Shown here piece by piece: positions 45,526-54,688 of a stretch of DNA of 64,000 nucleotides; position 1 is the stretch's first letter; the number at the start of each line of letters is the position of its first letter. The notes beneath the pieces are model-generated. The model saw only the letters and a program-made list of their open reading frames with translations. It was not told where the DNA came from and did not search any database. The stretch lies in NCBI GenBank assembly GCA_016200545.1, contig JACQEO010000057.1, forward strand, positions 62,001 through 126,000, in the 5' to 3' direction. The position numbers were made by a program, and so were the translations under genes. Source of the stretch: Deltaproteobacteria bacterium (lineage in GTDB: Bacteria; Desulfobacterota; Binatia; UTPRO1).

Positions 45526-46701
45526 CTAGTCGGCGTCGGTGCGGGGGGCGAGAACGTAGAGGTCGCCGCTCGCCCGCAGACGTCCCGCTCGGGCTTCGGC
45601 CTCGGCACCGTCGCCGAAGAACACATCGACGCGGCCGGGGCCGCGGATCGCCATGCCCGCGTCCTGGTTCAGGACCAGGCGCGAGAGTTTCTCGTCGGCT
45701 GCGGCCACGCCCGCCTTGGCCGGGATGTACGCGAACCCGAGCACGCCCGGCGGGTAGACGGCCGGGTCGGTCGCGATCGTCCGCCCCCCGGTGACGGCGA
45801 TGCCCAAGCTCCCGAGGGGCTTCTCGGCGAGCGGGCGAAAGAAGACGTAACGCGGATTGGCATACAGCACGCGGTCGCGCTCCTCGGGATGCGCGGCGAC
45901 CCAGCGCCGGATGCCCGCCATCGAGGCCTCCTCCGCGGCGAGTTTCCCCTCGGCGACGAGGAGCTTCCCGATGCTCACGTACGGCTGCCCGTTCGACGCT
46001 CCGAAGCCGACGAGGCGTCGCGAGCCGTCGGCGAACGCAAGCCATCCCGTCCCTTGGATCTGCAGGAAGAAGAGGGCGACCGGATCGTCGACCCACGCGA
46101 GGACGGGCGCGTTCGGTGCACCGCTCGCCTCGATCTCGGCGCGCGCCGCATACGGGACGAGGCGGCCGCGATCGACGCGGCCGACGAGCGTGGCGCCCGC
46201 GGTGGGCTGGCCGCCGAAGTCGGCGAGCGACACCGTGACGAGATCCGCCGGCCGGCCGAGCACCGCAAACCGGAAGCGCTCGTCACGGACCTCCCGTGCC
46301 TCGACGAGCGGCAGGTAGTACCCGGTGTAGAGCACACCCGCCGGCGCGCCGTAGACGCGGAAGCGACGATCGAGCTCATGGGCGAGTGCGTCCGCGCTCG
46401 GCCGGGTGTCGACGAACCGCGCCAATGCCGCGAGAGCCTCATGCATACGCGCGACCGGGATCCGCTCGCTGCCGATCGCGAGCAGGCGCTCGGGCGGCAG
46501 CCGAGCGTAGAACTCGAGGCTCGTCCGGATCGCCGCTGCGAGCGTCGCCGGATCGCCGTCGTCGAGCAACGGCGGGTGCCGATCGAGGCGTACCAGCGCG
46601 GCTGGCGGGGGCAGCGGCAGGCGCGGTTTCGGCAGGCATCCCGGTGCCAGCCCAAGCGCCAGCGCGACGCCGACGAGCACGTGCGTGCCGCAGCGGCGCA
46701 T
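45526..46701 (-). CDS. mltA: Membrane-bound lytic transglycosylase A (MltA)
   Basis: 391 residues. Signal peptide MRRCGTHVLVGVALALGLA with a weak lipobox ending in Cys22 (APGC). The MltA fold shows GYYLPLVEA, FFLQIQGTGWL and the catalytic Asp region VLNQDAGMAIRG, followed by the 3D-like end RVDVFFGDG. It cleaves peptidoglycan glycan strands forming 1,6-anhydromuramyl ends. Upstream of the thiolase by 71 bp on the same strand. Confidence 0.9.
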   Translation of the reverse strand: MRRCGTHVLVGVALALGLAPGCLPKPRLPLPPPAALVRLDRHPPLLDDGDPATLAAAIRTSLEFYARLPPERLLAIGSERIPVARMHEALAALARFVDTRPSADALAHELDRRFRVYGAPAGVLYTGYYLPLVEAREVRDERFRFAVLGRPADLVTVSLADFGGQPTAGATLVGRVDRGRLVPYAARAEIEASGAPNAPVLAWVDDPVALFFLQIQGTGWLAFADGSRRLVGFGASNGQPYVSIGKLLVAEGKLAAEEASMAGIRRWVAAHPEERDRVLYANPRYVFFRPLAEKPLGSLGIAVTGGRTIATDPAVYPPGVLGFAYIPAKAGVAAADEKLSRLVLNQDAGMAIRGPGRVDVFFGDGAEAEARAGRLRASGDLYVLAPRTDAD

Positions 46702-46813
46702 TGACAGTCTGCCGGGCTCGTGCCAAACGGGCCTCGGGGCGATCGCCCAAGCGACACGAGCTGCGGGTCGAAGGGTGATGCCGGGAACCTCCACGGTTCC
46801 GGGAGGGGTGGCG

Positions 46814-46978
46814 ATGACTGCGGGAGTAAGAAGCTTCCTCTTGGGTTTCCTGTTCGGTGTGGTGGCGTGCATGGGCTTCATGACCTACTACGGCGACCTC
46901 GGCGGCAACTGGCTCATCGACGTCGGCCAACGCATGCGGACCGCGTCGCAGACGCAGACCCAGGCGCGCGCGAGATAA
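46814..46978 (+). CDS. Small single-span membrane protein
   Basis: 54 residues from ATG 46814, preceded by GGGAGGGG. One membrane span (SFLLGFLFGVVACMGFMTYY) and a short basic/Gln-rich tail. An upstream in-frame ATG at 46778 would add 12 residues. I recognise no family. Confidence 0.5.
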   Translation: MTAGVRSFLLGFLFGVVACMGFMTYYGDLGGNWLIDVGQRMRTASQTQTQARAR

Positions 46979-47026
46979 CACCGCGTTCCGCGTGCGTGCG
47001 ACCGCGGCGCCGCTCGATGCCTGCCG

Positions 47027-48208
47027 CTAGCGCGCGTCCGCCTGCGCGTATACACGCTCGGCCGCCGCCACGCCCGCGCCTGCCGGCAACGTCAGGCCGT
47101 GTCGCGGCAGCGTTCGCTCGAGGGCATCGAGGAGGCGCGTCACGTTCGCCCGCCTGCTCGATTCACCCATGAGCCCGATGCGCCAGGTGCGACCCTTCAA
47201 CGGGCCGAGCCCGCCGCCGATCTCGATGCCCTCCACGTCGAGCAGCGTCCGCCGTACCGCGACGTCGTCGACGGCGTCGGGGATGCGCACGCTGTTCAGC
47301 ATCCACAAACGACGCGCCGGCGCGACCGCCATCGTGAGACCGAGCGCCTCGAGACCGGCGACCAGCGCCTCGTGGTTCAGCCGGTGACGCCGGAAGCGCG
47401 CCTCCAGACCCTCCTCGACGACCAGCCGCAGCGCCTCGTAGAGCGCGTAGTTCATGCTGATCGGCGCGGTGTGGTGATACACTCGCTCCTCGCCCCAATA
47501 GCGCTCGATCATGCCGAGGTCGAGGTACCAGCTCTGCACCGGTCGCGTGCGCGCGCGCAGCGCCGCCAGTGCACGCGGTCCGAAGGTGATCGGCGAGAGT
47601 CCGGGTGGGCAGCTCAGGCACTTTTGGGTTCCCGAATAGGCGGCGTCGATCTCGAGACGGTCGACGCCGACCGGGCAGCCGCCGAGCGAGGTGACGCAGT
47701 CGACGACGAAGAGCGCACCGGCCGCGTGCGCGCGGCGGCTGGCGTCCTCGAGCGGTTGCCACACGCCGGTCGAGGTCTCGGCGTGCACCAGGACGACGAG
47801 CTTCGGCCGGCGCGCGCGCGCGATCGCCGCCGCCAGGACGTCCTCGGGCACGATCTCGCCCCACGGCGCCTCCGCCTGCACGACCGTCGCGCCGGCGCGC
47901 GTCGCGACCTCGACGAGCCGCGTGCCGAAGACGCCGTTCACGCCGATCACCACCTCGTCGCCGGGTTCGACGAGATTGACGATGCACGCCTCGAGGCCGG
48001 CGCTGCCGGTGCCGGAGATCGGCAAGGTGAGCGTGTTCTCGGTCTCGAAGACGCTGCGGAGCAGGCGCTTCGTCTCCTCCATCAAGGCGATGAAAGCGGG
48101 ATCGAGATGTCCGACGAGCGGCTGTGCCATGGCGGCGAGCACGCGTGGGGGTACTTCGCTCGGACCGGGACCGAGCAGCAAGCGTTTCGGTGGAGGAAAG
48201 ACGGCCAT
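47027..48208 (-). CDS. Class V PLP aminotransferase (alanine/serine--glyoxylate type)
   Basis: 393 residues from ATG 48208. PLP-binding K196 in YSGTQKCLSCPPGLSP, the cofactor-contact Asp in FVVDCVTSLGG, and SGTGSAGLEA at 65-74. The family converts glyoxylate to glycine with alanine or serine as amino donor. It diverges from glcDEF 95 bp away, so glycolate is oxidised to glyoxylate and then aminated. Confidence 0.92.
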   Translation of the reverse strand: MAVFPPPKRLLLGPGPSEVPPRVLAAMAQPLVGHLDPAFIALMEETKRLLRSVFETENTLTLPISGTGSAGLEACIVNLVEPGDEVVIGVNGVFGTRLVEVATRAGATVVQAEAPWGEIVPEDVLAAAIARARRPKLVVLVHAETSTGVWQPLEDASRRAHAAGALFVVDCVTSLGGCPVGVDRLEIDAAYSGTQKCLSCPPGLSPITFGPRALAALRARTRPVQSWYLDLGMIERYWGEERVYHHTAPISMNYALYEALRLVVEEGLEARFRRHRLNHEALVAGLEALGLTMAVAPARRLWMLNSVRIPDAVDDVAVRRTLLDVEGIEIGGGLGPLKGRTWRIGLMGESSRRANVTRLLDALERTLPRHGLTLPAGAGVAAAERVYAQADAR

Positions 48209-48303
48209 GGTGCGTCGCGTGGATCGAGGCGCGTGGTCGCGATCGGGGGTCGCCCGCCCGCGGCGCCGCGAGCCGCGGCGACTATTGTGGTAATGTCGCG
48301 CGC

Positions 48304-49758
48304 ATGTCAATTCAGGGCCCGCTCGGCGCCGCGGCGCGCGCCCGCCTGCAGCGCGCGCTCGTCGCCGTCGTCGGCGCCGATGGCGTGCTCGCCGACGCGG
48401 CGGACCTGCGCGTGTACGAGTGCGACGGCTACACGATCGAGCGCAGCGTGCCGGCGCTCGTCGTTCTGCCGCGCACCACCGACGAGGTCGCGCGCGTCGT
48501 CCGTCTAGCGGCCGAGGCGGAGGTCGCGTTCGTGCCGCGTGGTGCCGGCACCGGGCTCTCCGGCGGCTGCCTCCCCGGTGAGGCGCCGCTCATGATCTGC
48601 ACCAGCCGCATGCGCCGTATCCGCATGCTCGACGTCGCCAACCGCCGCGTCGTCGCCGAGGCCGGTGTCGTGAACGCCACCGTCTCGCGCGCCGTGCGCG
48701 ACGCCGGCTTGTACTACGTCCCCGATCCCTCGAGCCAGAACGCGTGTACCATCGGCGGCAACGTGGCGGAGAACTCGGGCGGTCCGCACACGCTCAAGTA
48801 CGGCGTCACGACGAATCACGTCCTCGGCGTCGAGCTCGTGCTCGCCGACGGCGAGGTGGTGGAGCTCGGCGGCGTGATCGAGGACACGCCCGGCTACGAC
48901 CTGACGGGCGTCGTCTGCGGCTCCGAGGGCACCTTCGGCATCGTCACCGCCGCGACCTTGCGCCTCGAGCCGCTGCCGGAAGCGGTGACGACGCTGCTCG
49001 CCGTCTTCGAGACCGTCGCTGCTGCGACCGCGACCGTGTCGCGGATCATCGCCGCCGGAATCGTGCCGGCCGCGCTCGAGATGATGGACCGCACGATCGT
49101 CGAGGCCATCGAGGCCGCGTATCACGCCGGCTTTCCGACCGACGCCGGCGCGGTCCTCATCATCGAGCTCGACGGCCCGGCGGCTGGACTGCCGGCGCTC
49201 GCGGCGCGCGTCGAGGAACTCTGCCGCGTCGGCGGCATGCGCAGCGTCCGTACCGCCGCCGACGAGGCCGAGCGCGCCGCCATCTGGAAGAGTCGCAAAC
49301 GCGCGTTCGGCGCCGTCGGGCGGCTGTCCCCGAGCTACTGCACGCAGGACGGTGTGGTGCCGCGGACGCGGCTTCCCGAGATCCTGATGCGCATCGAGGA
49401 GATCGGCGCGCGCTACGGGCTCCGCATCGGCAACGTCTTCCATGCCGGCGACGGCAACATCCACCCGGTCATCCTCTTCGACGAGCGCGACCGCGCCGAG
49501 ACCGCGCGCGTGCTCAGCGCCGGGCGTGAGATCCTGGCGGCCTGCGTTGCGCTCGGCGGCAGCATCACCGGCGAGCACGGGATCGGCGTCGAGAAGATTC
49601 GCGAGCTCGGCCTGAGCTTCGGGCCCGACGATCTCGCCCTGATGCGCCGCCTCCGAGGGGTGTTCGATCCCGCGGGACGCGCCAACCCCGGCAAGATCTT
49701 CCCCACCGCCGCCGGCTGCACGGAGCAGCGCGCGCCCCGCCGCCAGGCCGCCTTGTGA
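48304..49758 (+). CDS. glcD: Glycolate oxidase FAD subunit GlcD
   Basis: 484 residues. FAD_binding_4 domain with PRGAGTGLSGG and the segment GGNVAENSGGPHTLKYGVTT, and C-terminal FAD-oxidase motifs HAGDGNIHP and GEHGIGVEKI. It oxidises glycolate (or D-lactate) to the oxo-acid. The GTGA overlap with glcE couples them. Next to the class V aminotransferase. Confidence 0.95.
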   Translation: MSIQGPLGAAARARLQRALVAVVGADGVLADAADLRVYECDGYTIERSVPALVVLPRTTDEVARVVRLAAEAEVAFVPRGAGTGLSGGCLPGEAPLMICTSRMRRIRMLDVANRRVVAEAGVVNATVSRAVRDAGLYYVPDPSSQNACTIGGNVAENSGGPHTLKYGVTTNHVLGVELVLADGEVVELGGVIEDTPGYDLTGVVCGSEGTFGIVTAATLRLEPLPEAVTTLLAVFETVAAATATVSRIIAAGIVPAALEMMDRTIVEAIEAAYHAGFPTDAGAVLIIELDGPAAGLPALAARVEELCRVGGMRSVRTAADEAERAAIWKSRKRAFGAVGRLSPSYCTQDGVVPRTRLPEILMRIEEIGARYGLRIGNVFHAGDGNIHPVILFDERDRAETARVLSAGREILAACVALGGSITGEHGIGVEKIRELGLSFGPDDLALMRRLRGVFDPAGRANPGKIFPTAAGCTEQRAPRRQAAL

Positions 49759-51047
49759 GCGGCGGCGACCCGGTGCGTGCCGGCGGCGAGACCGCGCCGG
49801 CTGGAGACGCCGTCACGGGCGATGTCGCGGCGCGACACGCGCTCGCGATCGCGGGCGTGGTGCCGGAAGCGGTGGTGACGCCGGCGACGCGCGCGGCACT
49901 CACCGCCGACGTGCGCGCCGCGGCCGCCGCGGGCGCGGCGGTGGTGCCGCTCGGTCTCGGTGCGCATCGCGCGCTCGGGCATGCGCCCGCACGCTACGAC
50001 GTTGCGCTCTCGACGCGCGCGCTCGCAACCGTGGTCGAGTACGCGCCCGCCGACATGACGGTGACCGTCGAGAGCGGCCTCACGCTCGCCGCGCTCGACA
50101 CCATCTTGGCGCGGCACGGTCAATGGCTGCCGCTCGATCCTCCGTGTCCCGAGCGTACCACCGTCGGCGGCCTCATCGCCGCCGACCTCGCGGGACCCCT
50201 GCGCGCGTCGCAGGGGCGGGTGCGCGATTTCGTGATCGGCATCGCCATGGTGACCGCCGACGGGGGTGAGGCCCGCGCCGGCGGTCGCGTCGTCAAGAAC
50301 GTCGCCGGCTACGATCTCATGAAGCTCCTGATCGGGTCGCTCGGCACGCTCGCCGTCGTCACCGAGGCGACGCTCAAGGTGCGCCCGCGACCGGACGTCA
50401 CACGCGTCCTCGAGCTCGCATGCGTCGATCGTGCCGCCGCGCTCACGCTCGCGCCGCGACTCGCGGAGCTCGGCGAGGTGGCGCTCGCGATCACCATGAT
50501 CGACGCGACCGACGTACCACGGCCGACCTGGCGCTGTCTCCTCGGCGGCGTCGCCGCCGACGTCGAGACGGTTCGCGGCCGCCTCCTCGACGCTGCGCGC
50601 GCCGCCGGCGCCGAGGTGGTGTATGACGGCGACGGGACGTCGCCGGAGAGCGGCGCGCTCGTCGCCGCCGCGCGCGACCTGCCGCGTCGCGCCGCCGGCG
50701 ACCTGGTGACGCGGGCGGTGGCGCTGCGCACCCGCGCCGTACGCGTCGCGGCCGAGATGCTGGCGTGCGTCGACGACGCCCAAGTCCGCGCCTGCTTCGA
50801 CCCGCGTGCGGGGACCGTGACGCTCGCCGTCGCGACCGCGGACGCGGCCGCCGCGATCGCGCGCCTACGCGCGATCGCGTCGCGGCACGAGGCGACGTTC
50901 GTCGTCGAGCGCTGGCCCGACGTGTTGGCCGCGAGCGTCGAGGTGTGGTCGCCGGTACCACGATCGTTGCCGCTCATGCGCCGGATCAAAGCGGCGCTCG
51001 ATCCCGCCGGGACGCTCGCGCCGGGCCGTTTCGTCGCCCGCCTATGA
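49755..51047 (+). CDS. glcE: Glycolate oxidase subunit GlcE
   Basis: 430 residues; a second FAD_binding_4 protein (VVPLGLGAHRALG, TTVGGLIAADLAGPL, GRVVKNVAGYDLMKLLIGS). In E. coli GlcE is the second flavin-binding subunit. Start GTG 49755 overlaps glcD; the stop overlaps glcF as ATGA. Confidence 0.93.
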   Translation: MSGGDPVRAGGETAPAGDAVTGDVAARHALAIAGVVPEAVVTPATRAALTADVRAAAAAGAAVVPLGLGAHRALGHAPARYDVALSTRALATVVEYAPADMTVTVESGLTLAALDTILARHGQWLPLDPPCPERTTVGGLIAADLAGPLRASQGRVRDFVIGIAMVTADGGEARAGGRVVKNVAGYDLMKLLIGSLGTLAVVTEATLKVRPRPDVTRVLELACVDRAAALTLAPRLAELGEVALAITMIDATDVPRPTWRCLLGGVAADVETVRGRLLDAARAAGAEVVYDGDGTSPESGALVAAARDLPRRAAGDLVTRAVALRTRAVRVAAEMLACVDDAQVRACFDPRAGTVTLAVATADAAAAIARLRAIASRHEATFVVERWPDVLAASVEVWSPVPRSLPLMRRIKAALDPAGTLAPGRFVARL

Positions 51048-52363
51048 GCGAGCGTGGCCCCATGGATGCGCCGGTCGAGGGGGCTCCGCTTGCAGGCGCG
51101 GGTTTCGCGCCCGAGGCGGCGTTTCTCGACTGTGTCCACTGCGGTCTCTGTCATTCCGCGTGCCCGACTTACGTCGAGCTCGGTACCGAGGCCGACTCGC
51201 CACGCGGCCGCATTCATCTCATGCACGCCCTGCAGGACGGTACGTTGCCGCTCGACGCCGCGGCCGTGCAGCACCTCGATCTCTGTCTCGGGTGCCGAGG
51301 CTGCGAGACCGCGTGCCCGTCGGGAGTCCACTACGGTGCACTCATCGAGGCGGCGCGGCCGTGGATCGAGGAGAGATATCGGCGGCCCGTGACGACGCGA
51401 CTGCGGCGCGGCCTCGCGCTCACGATCCTCCCCTATCCGCGCCGCCTCCGTCTCGCGCTCGCCCCGCTCCACTTCCTCGAGCGGCTCGGCGTGCTCGCCG
51501 TCGCGCGTACGCTGCTGCGCCAATTGCCGGCGCGCTGGCGCTACCGCGCGAGTCTCCTTCCCGATCCTTTGCCGGCGCCCGCCGCCGTCCCGCTTGAGAC
51601 GCCGGCGCGTGGCGTCGAGCGTACGTGCGTGCAGCTGCTCGTCGGCTGCGTCATGCCCGAGCTGTTCGGAGATACCGTGCGCAGCACGCTCGAGGTGCTG
51701 GCGAGGAACGGTTGCCGGATCCTCGCGCCCGCCGATCAGGTGTGCTGTGGCGCGCTCTCGCTGCACGCAGGCGATCGCGCCACTGCGGTGCGGCTCGCGT
51801 GCGCCAACGTCGACGCCTTCGAGCCACGAGCGGCGGGCCCGGCGATACCGCTCGTCGTCAACGCCTCCGGGTGCGGCGCCATGATGAAGGAGTATGCGGC
51901 GCTGCTCGCCGACGAGCCCGCCCATGCCGAGCGGGCGGCGCGCCTCGCCGCGCGCGTCGAAGACGCGACCGAGCTCCTCGTACGTCTGCCGCTGGCGGCG
52001 CCGAGAGCGGCCGCGCCGGCGCGCCGAGTCGCCTATCATGATCCCTGTCATCTCGCGCACGCCCAGGGCGTTCGACAACCGCCACGCGCGTTGCTGGCAT
52101 CGCTGCCCGGGGTGACGCTGGTGTCGATGGCCGACGAGGACCTCTGTTGCGGGAGCGCGGGGCACTACAACGTCATGCACCCCGACCTCGCCGCTCGCTT
52201 GGCGGCGCGAAAGGTCGAGGCGATGCGTGCGAGCGCTGTCGACGTGATCGCCACCGCGAACGCGGGTTGCGCGCTGCAGCTCGAAGCCGGACTTCGCGCC
52301 GCCGGTGTCGCGCTGCGTGTGCGTCACGTCCTCGATCTCCTTGCCGACGCGTATCGCGGCTGA
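51044..52363 (+). CDS. glcF: Glycolate oxidase iron-sulphur subunit GlcF
   Basis: 439 residues. Two 4Fe-4S ferredoxin motifs CVHCGLCHSACP and CLGCRGCETACP, and two CCG domains (VCCGALS and LCCGSAGHYN). It passes electrons from GlcDE to the quinone pool. Coupled to glcE. Confidence 0.94.
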   Translation: MSERGPMDAPVEGAPLAGAGFAPEAAFLDCVHCGLCHSACPTYVELGTEADSPRGRIHLMHALQDGTLPLDAAAVQHLDLCLGCRGCETACPSGVHYGALIEAARPWIEERYRRPVTTRLRRGLALTILPYPRRLRLALAPLHFLERLGVLAVARTLLRQLPARWRYRASLLPDPLPAPAAVPLETPARGVERTCVQLLVGCVMPELFGDTVRSTLEVLARNGCRILAPADQVCCGALSLHAGDRATAVRLACANVDAFEPRAAGPAIPLVVNASGCGAMMKEYAALLADEPAHAERAARLAARVEDATELLVRLPLAAPRAAAPARRVAYHDPCHLAHAQGVRQPPRALLASLPGVTLVSMADEDLCCGSAGHYNVMHPDLAARLAARKVEAMRASAVDVIATANAGCALQLEAGLRAAGVALRVRHVLDLLADAYRG

Positions 52364-52496
52364 TCACCGCATGACGGCTTGGCAGAATTTTGCCGGTCGC
52401 GCGTAGATTCGTTCACCACGCGTCAACGAAATTGCCCGATTTCCGATACCCCGCGCGGCCGTCCCACCTGCGTGCGGGCGCGGCACGGCAGTTGCT

Positions 52497-53309
52497 TTGC
52501 TCGACACCAGCGTGCCCGATTCGGAATTCATCGAGACCTCCTTTCCTCATCCGCTGCTGCGCGGAGTCGGCGAGCTGTACGTCACGGTGATTGCCGCGGT
52601 CGCGATCGTCGTCCTGCTCACCACCCAGACCGGCCAGCGTGGCATGGCGGTCGCGATCCTCCTCGCACCGATCGCGTTCTGCTACGCCTCGATCGCCATG
52701 CGCTCAGGGGCCGTGTCGGTCGCGCTCTGGCGCAAACGGCGCGCGCGCGCCAACGTCGGGCGCGAGCTGCTCGATCTCGGACGCGACTACCACATCCTCT
52801 CGCGCTGCTCGGTGACACCGGGACGTGAGGATCACATCGCGATCGGACCGAACGGCATCTTCGTGATCATGGCCTGCGACGACGGCGGACGCGTCACTGC
52901 CTCGAGCCGACGCCTGTTCGTGAACGCGCGCCTGCCGTGGCGCGATCTCGTCGACGACTGTCGCATCGATACGCTGCGCGTACGCGAGCGCGTGCGCCGC
53001 GCGCTCGGGCGGCCGTTGCCGGTGCACTCCGTCCTCTGCTTCGCGCGCGCGCTCGTCGCCGTCGGGCAGGAGATCCAGGGCGTCAAGGTCGTGCAAGCGG
53101 CGCGCCTGTCGCGCCTCATCGTCAGCATCGCGGTGTCGACGCCGCTCTCCGCGCGCGACGTCGAGCTCGCAGCGGTCGCACTCACCGAGACGCGCCATCC
53201 GGAGCCGCGTCCAGTGGCGCGACGTCCGCGGCGCGACCGCGCCGAGTTCCAGGCCGTTCGTCGCCTAGCGCTCGTCGGCCGCGTTCCGGCGCGACATCAC
53301 GACCGTTGA
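52497..53309 (+). CDS. Membrane-anchored NERD-like protein with altered active site
   Basis: 270 residues (TTG 52497; GTG 52512 also possible). Two spans (LYVTVIAAVAIVVLLTTQTG, AVAILLAPIAFCYASIAMRS) are followed by a NERD-like domain: GRELLDLGRDYHILSR, DHIAIGPNGIFVI and the closing HSVLCFARALVA. Typical NERD nucleases have E-x-K right after the FVI strand; here it reads M-A-C, so nuclease activity may be lost. Function unknown. Confidence 0.7.
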   Translation: MLDTSVPDSEFIETSFPHPLLRGVGELYVTVIAAVAIVVLLTTQTGQRGMAVAILLAPIAFCYASIAMRSGAVSVALWRKRRARANVGRELLDLGRDYHILSRCSVTPGREDHIAIGPNGIFVIMACDDGGRVTASSRRLFVNARLPWRDLVDDCRIDTLRVRERVRRALGRPLPVHSVLCFARALVAVGQEIQGVKVVQAARLSRLIVSIAVSTPLSARDVELAAVALTETRHPEPRPVARRPRRDRAEFQAVRRLALVGRVPARHHDR

Positions 53310-53401
53310 GTCAGGTCGCCATTTCGGCGTTGCAATGCCAAAAGTACGATGGTAGGTAGCCCCGTAGTCTTGAGGCGTAGGCAGGTCGTCCGCAGAAAAA
53401 A

Positions 53402-53424
53402 GCCGTGGCGAAGGTCGCCGCGGC
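53402..53424 (+). promoter_or_regulatory. Leader hairpin upstream of the cold-shock gene
   Basis: GCCGTGGCGA (53402-53411) pairs with TCGCCGCGGC (53415-53424), 9 Watson-Crick pairs plus one G-U, with an A-run (53396-53401) just ahead. It lies 68 bases before the csp start, in a 182-base leader. It may be a cold-responsive fold or a terminator-like attenuator; no U-run follows. Confidence 0.5.
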
Positions 53425-53491
53425 TTCGTTGTATGTGGCAGAGCTCCTCCCTCGATGACGATCTTTACGGACGAAAGGAGGGAGACAGCTT

Positions 53492-53695
53492 ATGGCAGTT
53501 GGTCATGTGAAGTGGTTCAACCCTGAGAAGGGGTTCGGCTTCATCCGCCAAGAGAACGGCGAGGACGTGTTCGTGCACTACTCGGCGATCTCCGGCGAAG
53601 GTTTCCGGACGCTCGAAGAGGGCCAGAAGGTGGAGTTCGAGATCACGAAAGGCCCCAAGGGTCTGCAGGCCTCCAACGTCACCAAAGCCGCCTAG
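53492..53695 (+). CDS. csp: Cold-shock domain protein
   Basis: 67 residues. RNP1 KGFGFI (13-18) and RNP2 VFVHY (26-30) on a single CSD fold. It binds single-stranded RNA/DNA and melts RNA structure. AAAGGAGGGAG lies upstream as ribosome site, and a long leader with a hairpin precedes it; a strong terminator follows. Monocistronic. Confidence 0.95.
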   Translation: MAVGHVKWFNPEKGFGFIRQENGEDVFVHYSAISGEGFRTLEEGQKVEFEITKGPKGLQASNVTKAA

Positions 53696-53736
53696 TTCGC
53701 CGCCGCACTGCGCGCGGCGTGCAGGCCTTCCCAAGT

Positions 53737-53768
53737 CCGCCCCGGGAGTACTCCTCCCGGGGCGTTTT
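53737..53768 (+). terminator. Intrinsic terminator after csp
   Basis: A perfect 11-bp stem (53737-53747 with 53753-53763), 5-base loop, then TTTTT (53764-53768). Textbook rho-independent terminator 41 bp after the csp stop. Confidence 0.9.
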
Positions 53769-53834
53769 TGTTTCCGCGATCGTCGCGGGCCATAGGCGGG
53801 TTCGCCGGCGCCCGCGACGCCCGCGTCGAGGAGG

Positions 53835-54641
53835 ATGCGTATGAAGGCTCTCGGCATCGCATGCGTCACGTTCGTACTCGTCGTGGCGACGGCGGCCGCC
53901 ACCGCCGGCGCGGACTCGTTTCCGCACGGCACGATCGTCGACCTCTCTTACGCCTACGACGCGGAGACCATCTTCTGGCCCACCGAGGACGGCTTCAAGC
54001 TCGAGCGCGAGCACGCCGAGGTGACCGAGCAGGGCTACTACTACGCAGCGAACAAGTTCTGCACGCCGGAGCACGGCGGCACGCACATCGATGCCCCGCG
54101 CCATTTCAACGCCGAGGGGAAGACCGTCGACGCGCTGCCGCTCGAACAGCTGATCGGCGACGCGGTGGTCGTGGACGTGAGCGCCGCGGTCGCCGTCGCG
54201 CGCGACTACCAGGTGCGTGTGCCCGATCTCCGCACCTGGGAGAGCGCGCACGGCCGCATCCCACGGCACGCGATCGTCCTTTTGCTCACCGGCTTCGGGA
54301 AGCGCTGGCCCGACCGCGCGAGCTACCTCGGCACCGACGAGCGCGGCGCCGATGCGGTCGCGAAACTGCATTTCCCCGGGCTCCATCCCGACGCGGCGCG
54401 CTGGCTCGTGAGCGAGCGCGAGGTGAAGGCCGTCGGCATCGACACCGCCAGCATCGACTACGGACAGTCGACGAGCTTCCAGACGCACGTGACGCTGTTC
54501 GCGCAGGGCGTGCCGGCATTCGAGAACGTCGCAAATCTCGATCGCCTGCCGGCGCGTGGCGCGACCGTGATCGCGCTGCCGATGAAGATCCGCGGCGGCA
54601 GCGGCGGGCCGCTGCGCATCGTCGCCATCCTGCCGTCCTGA
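53835..54641 (+). CDS. Exported cyclase-family hydrolase (kynurenine formamidase-like)
   Basis: 268 residues. Signal peptide (ALGIACVTFVLVVATAAATA), then the metal-binding HGGTHIDAPRHF and DLSYAYDAETIFWP, and the C-terminal GIDTASIDYGQST. The family hydrolyses cyclic or aryl amides; the metal is Zn or Mn. It is exported, unlike KynB. First gene of a same-strand run that ends at 59689. Confidence 0.88.
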   Translation: MRMKALGIACVTFVLVVATAAATAGADSFPHGTIVDLSYAYDAETIFWPTEDGFKLEREHAEVTEQGYYYAANKFCTPEHGGTHIDAPRHFNAEGKTVDALPLEQLIGDAVVVDVSAAVAVARDYQVRVPDLRTWESAHGRIPRHAIVLLLTGFGKRWPDRASYLGTDERGADAVAKLHFPGLHPDAARWLVSEREVKAVGIDTASIDYGQSTSFQTHVTLFAQGVPAFENVANLDRLPARGATVIALPMKIRGGSGGPLRIVAILPS

Positions 54642-54688
54642 CGTCGCCTCGCATTGTCACTGGCGTGGGGCCGCGCTAAAGGGGCCGG

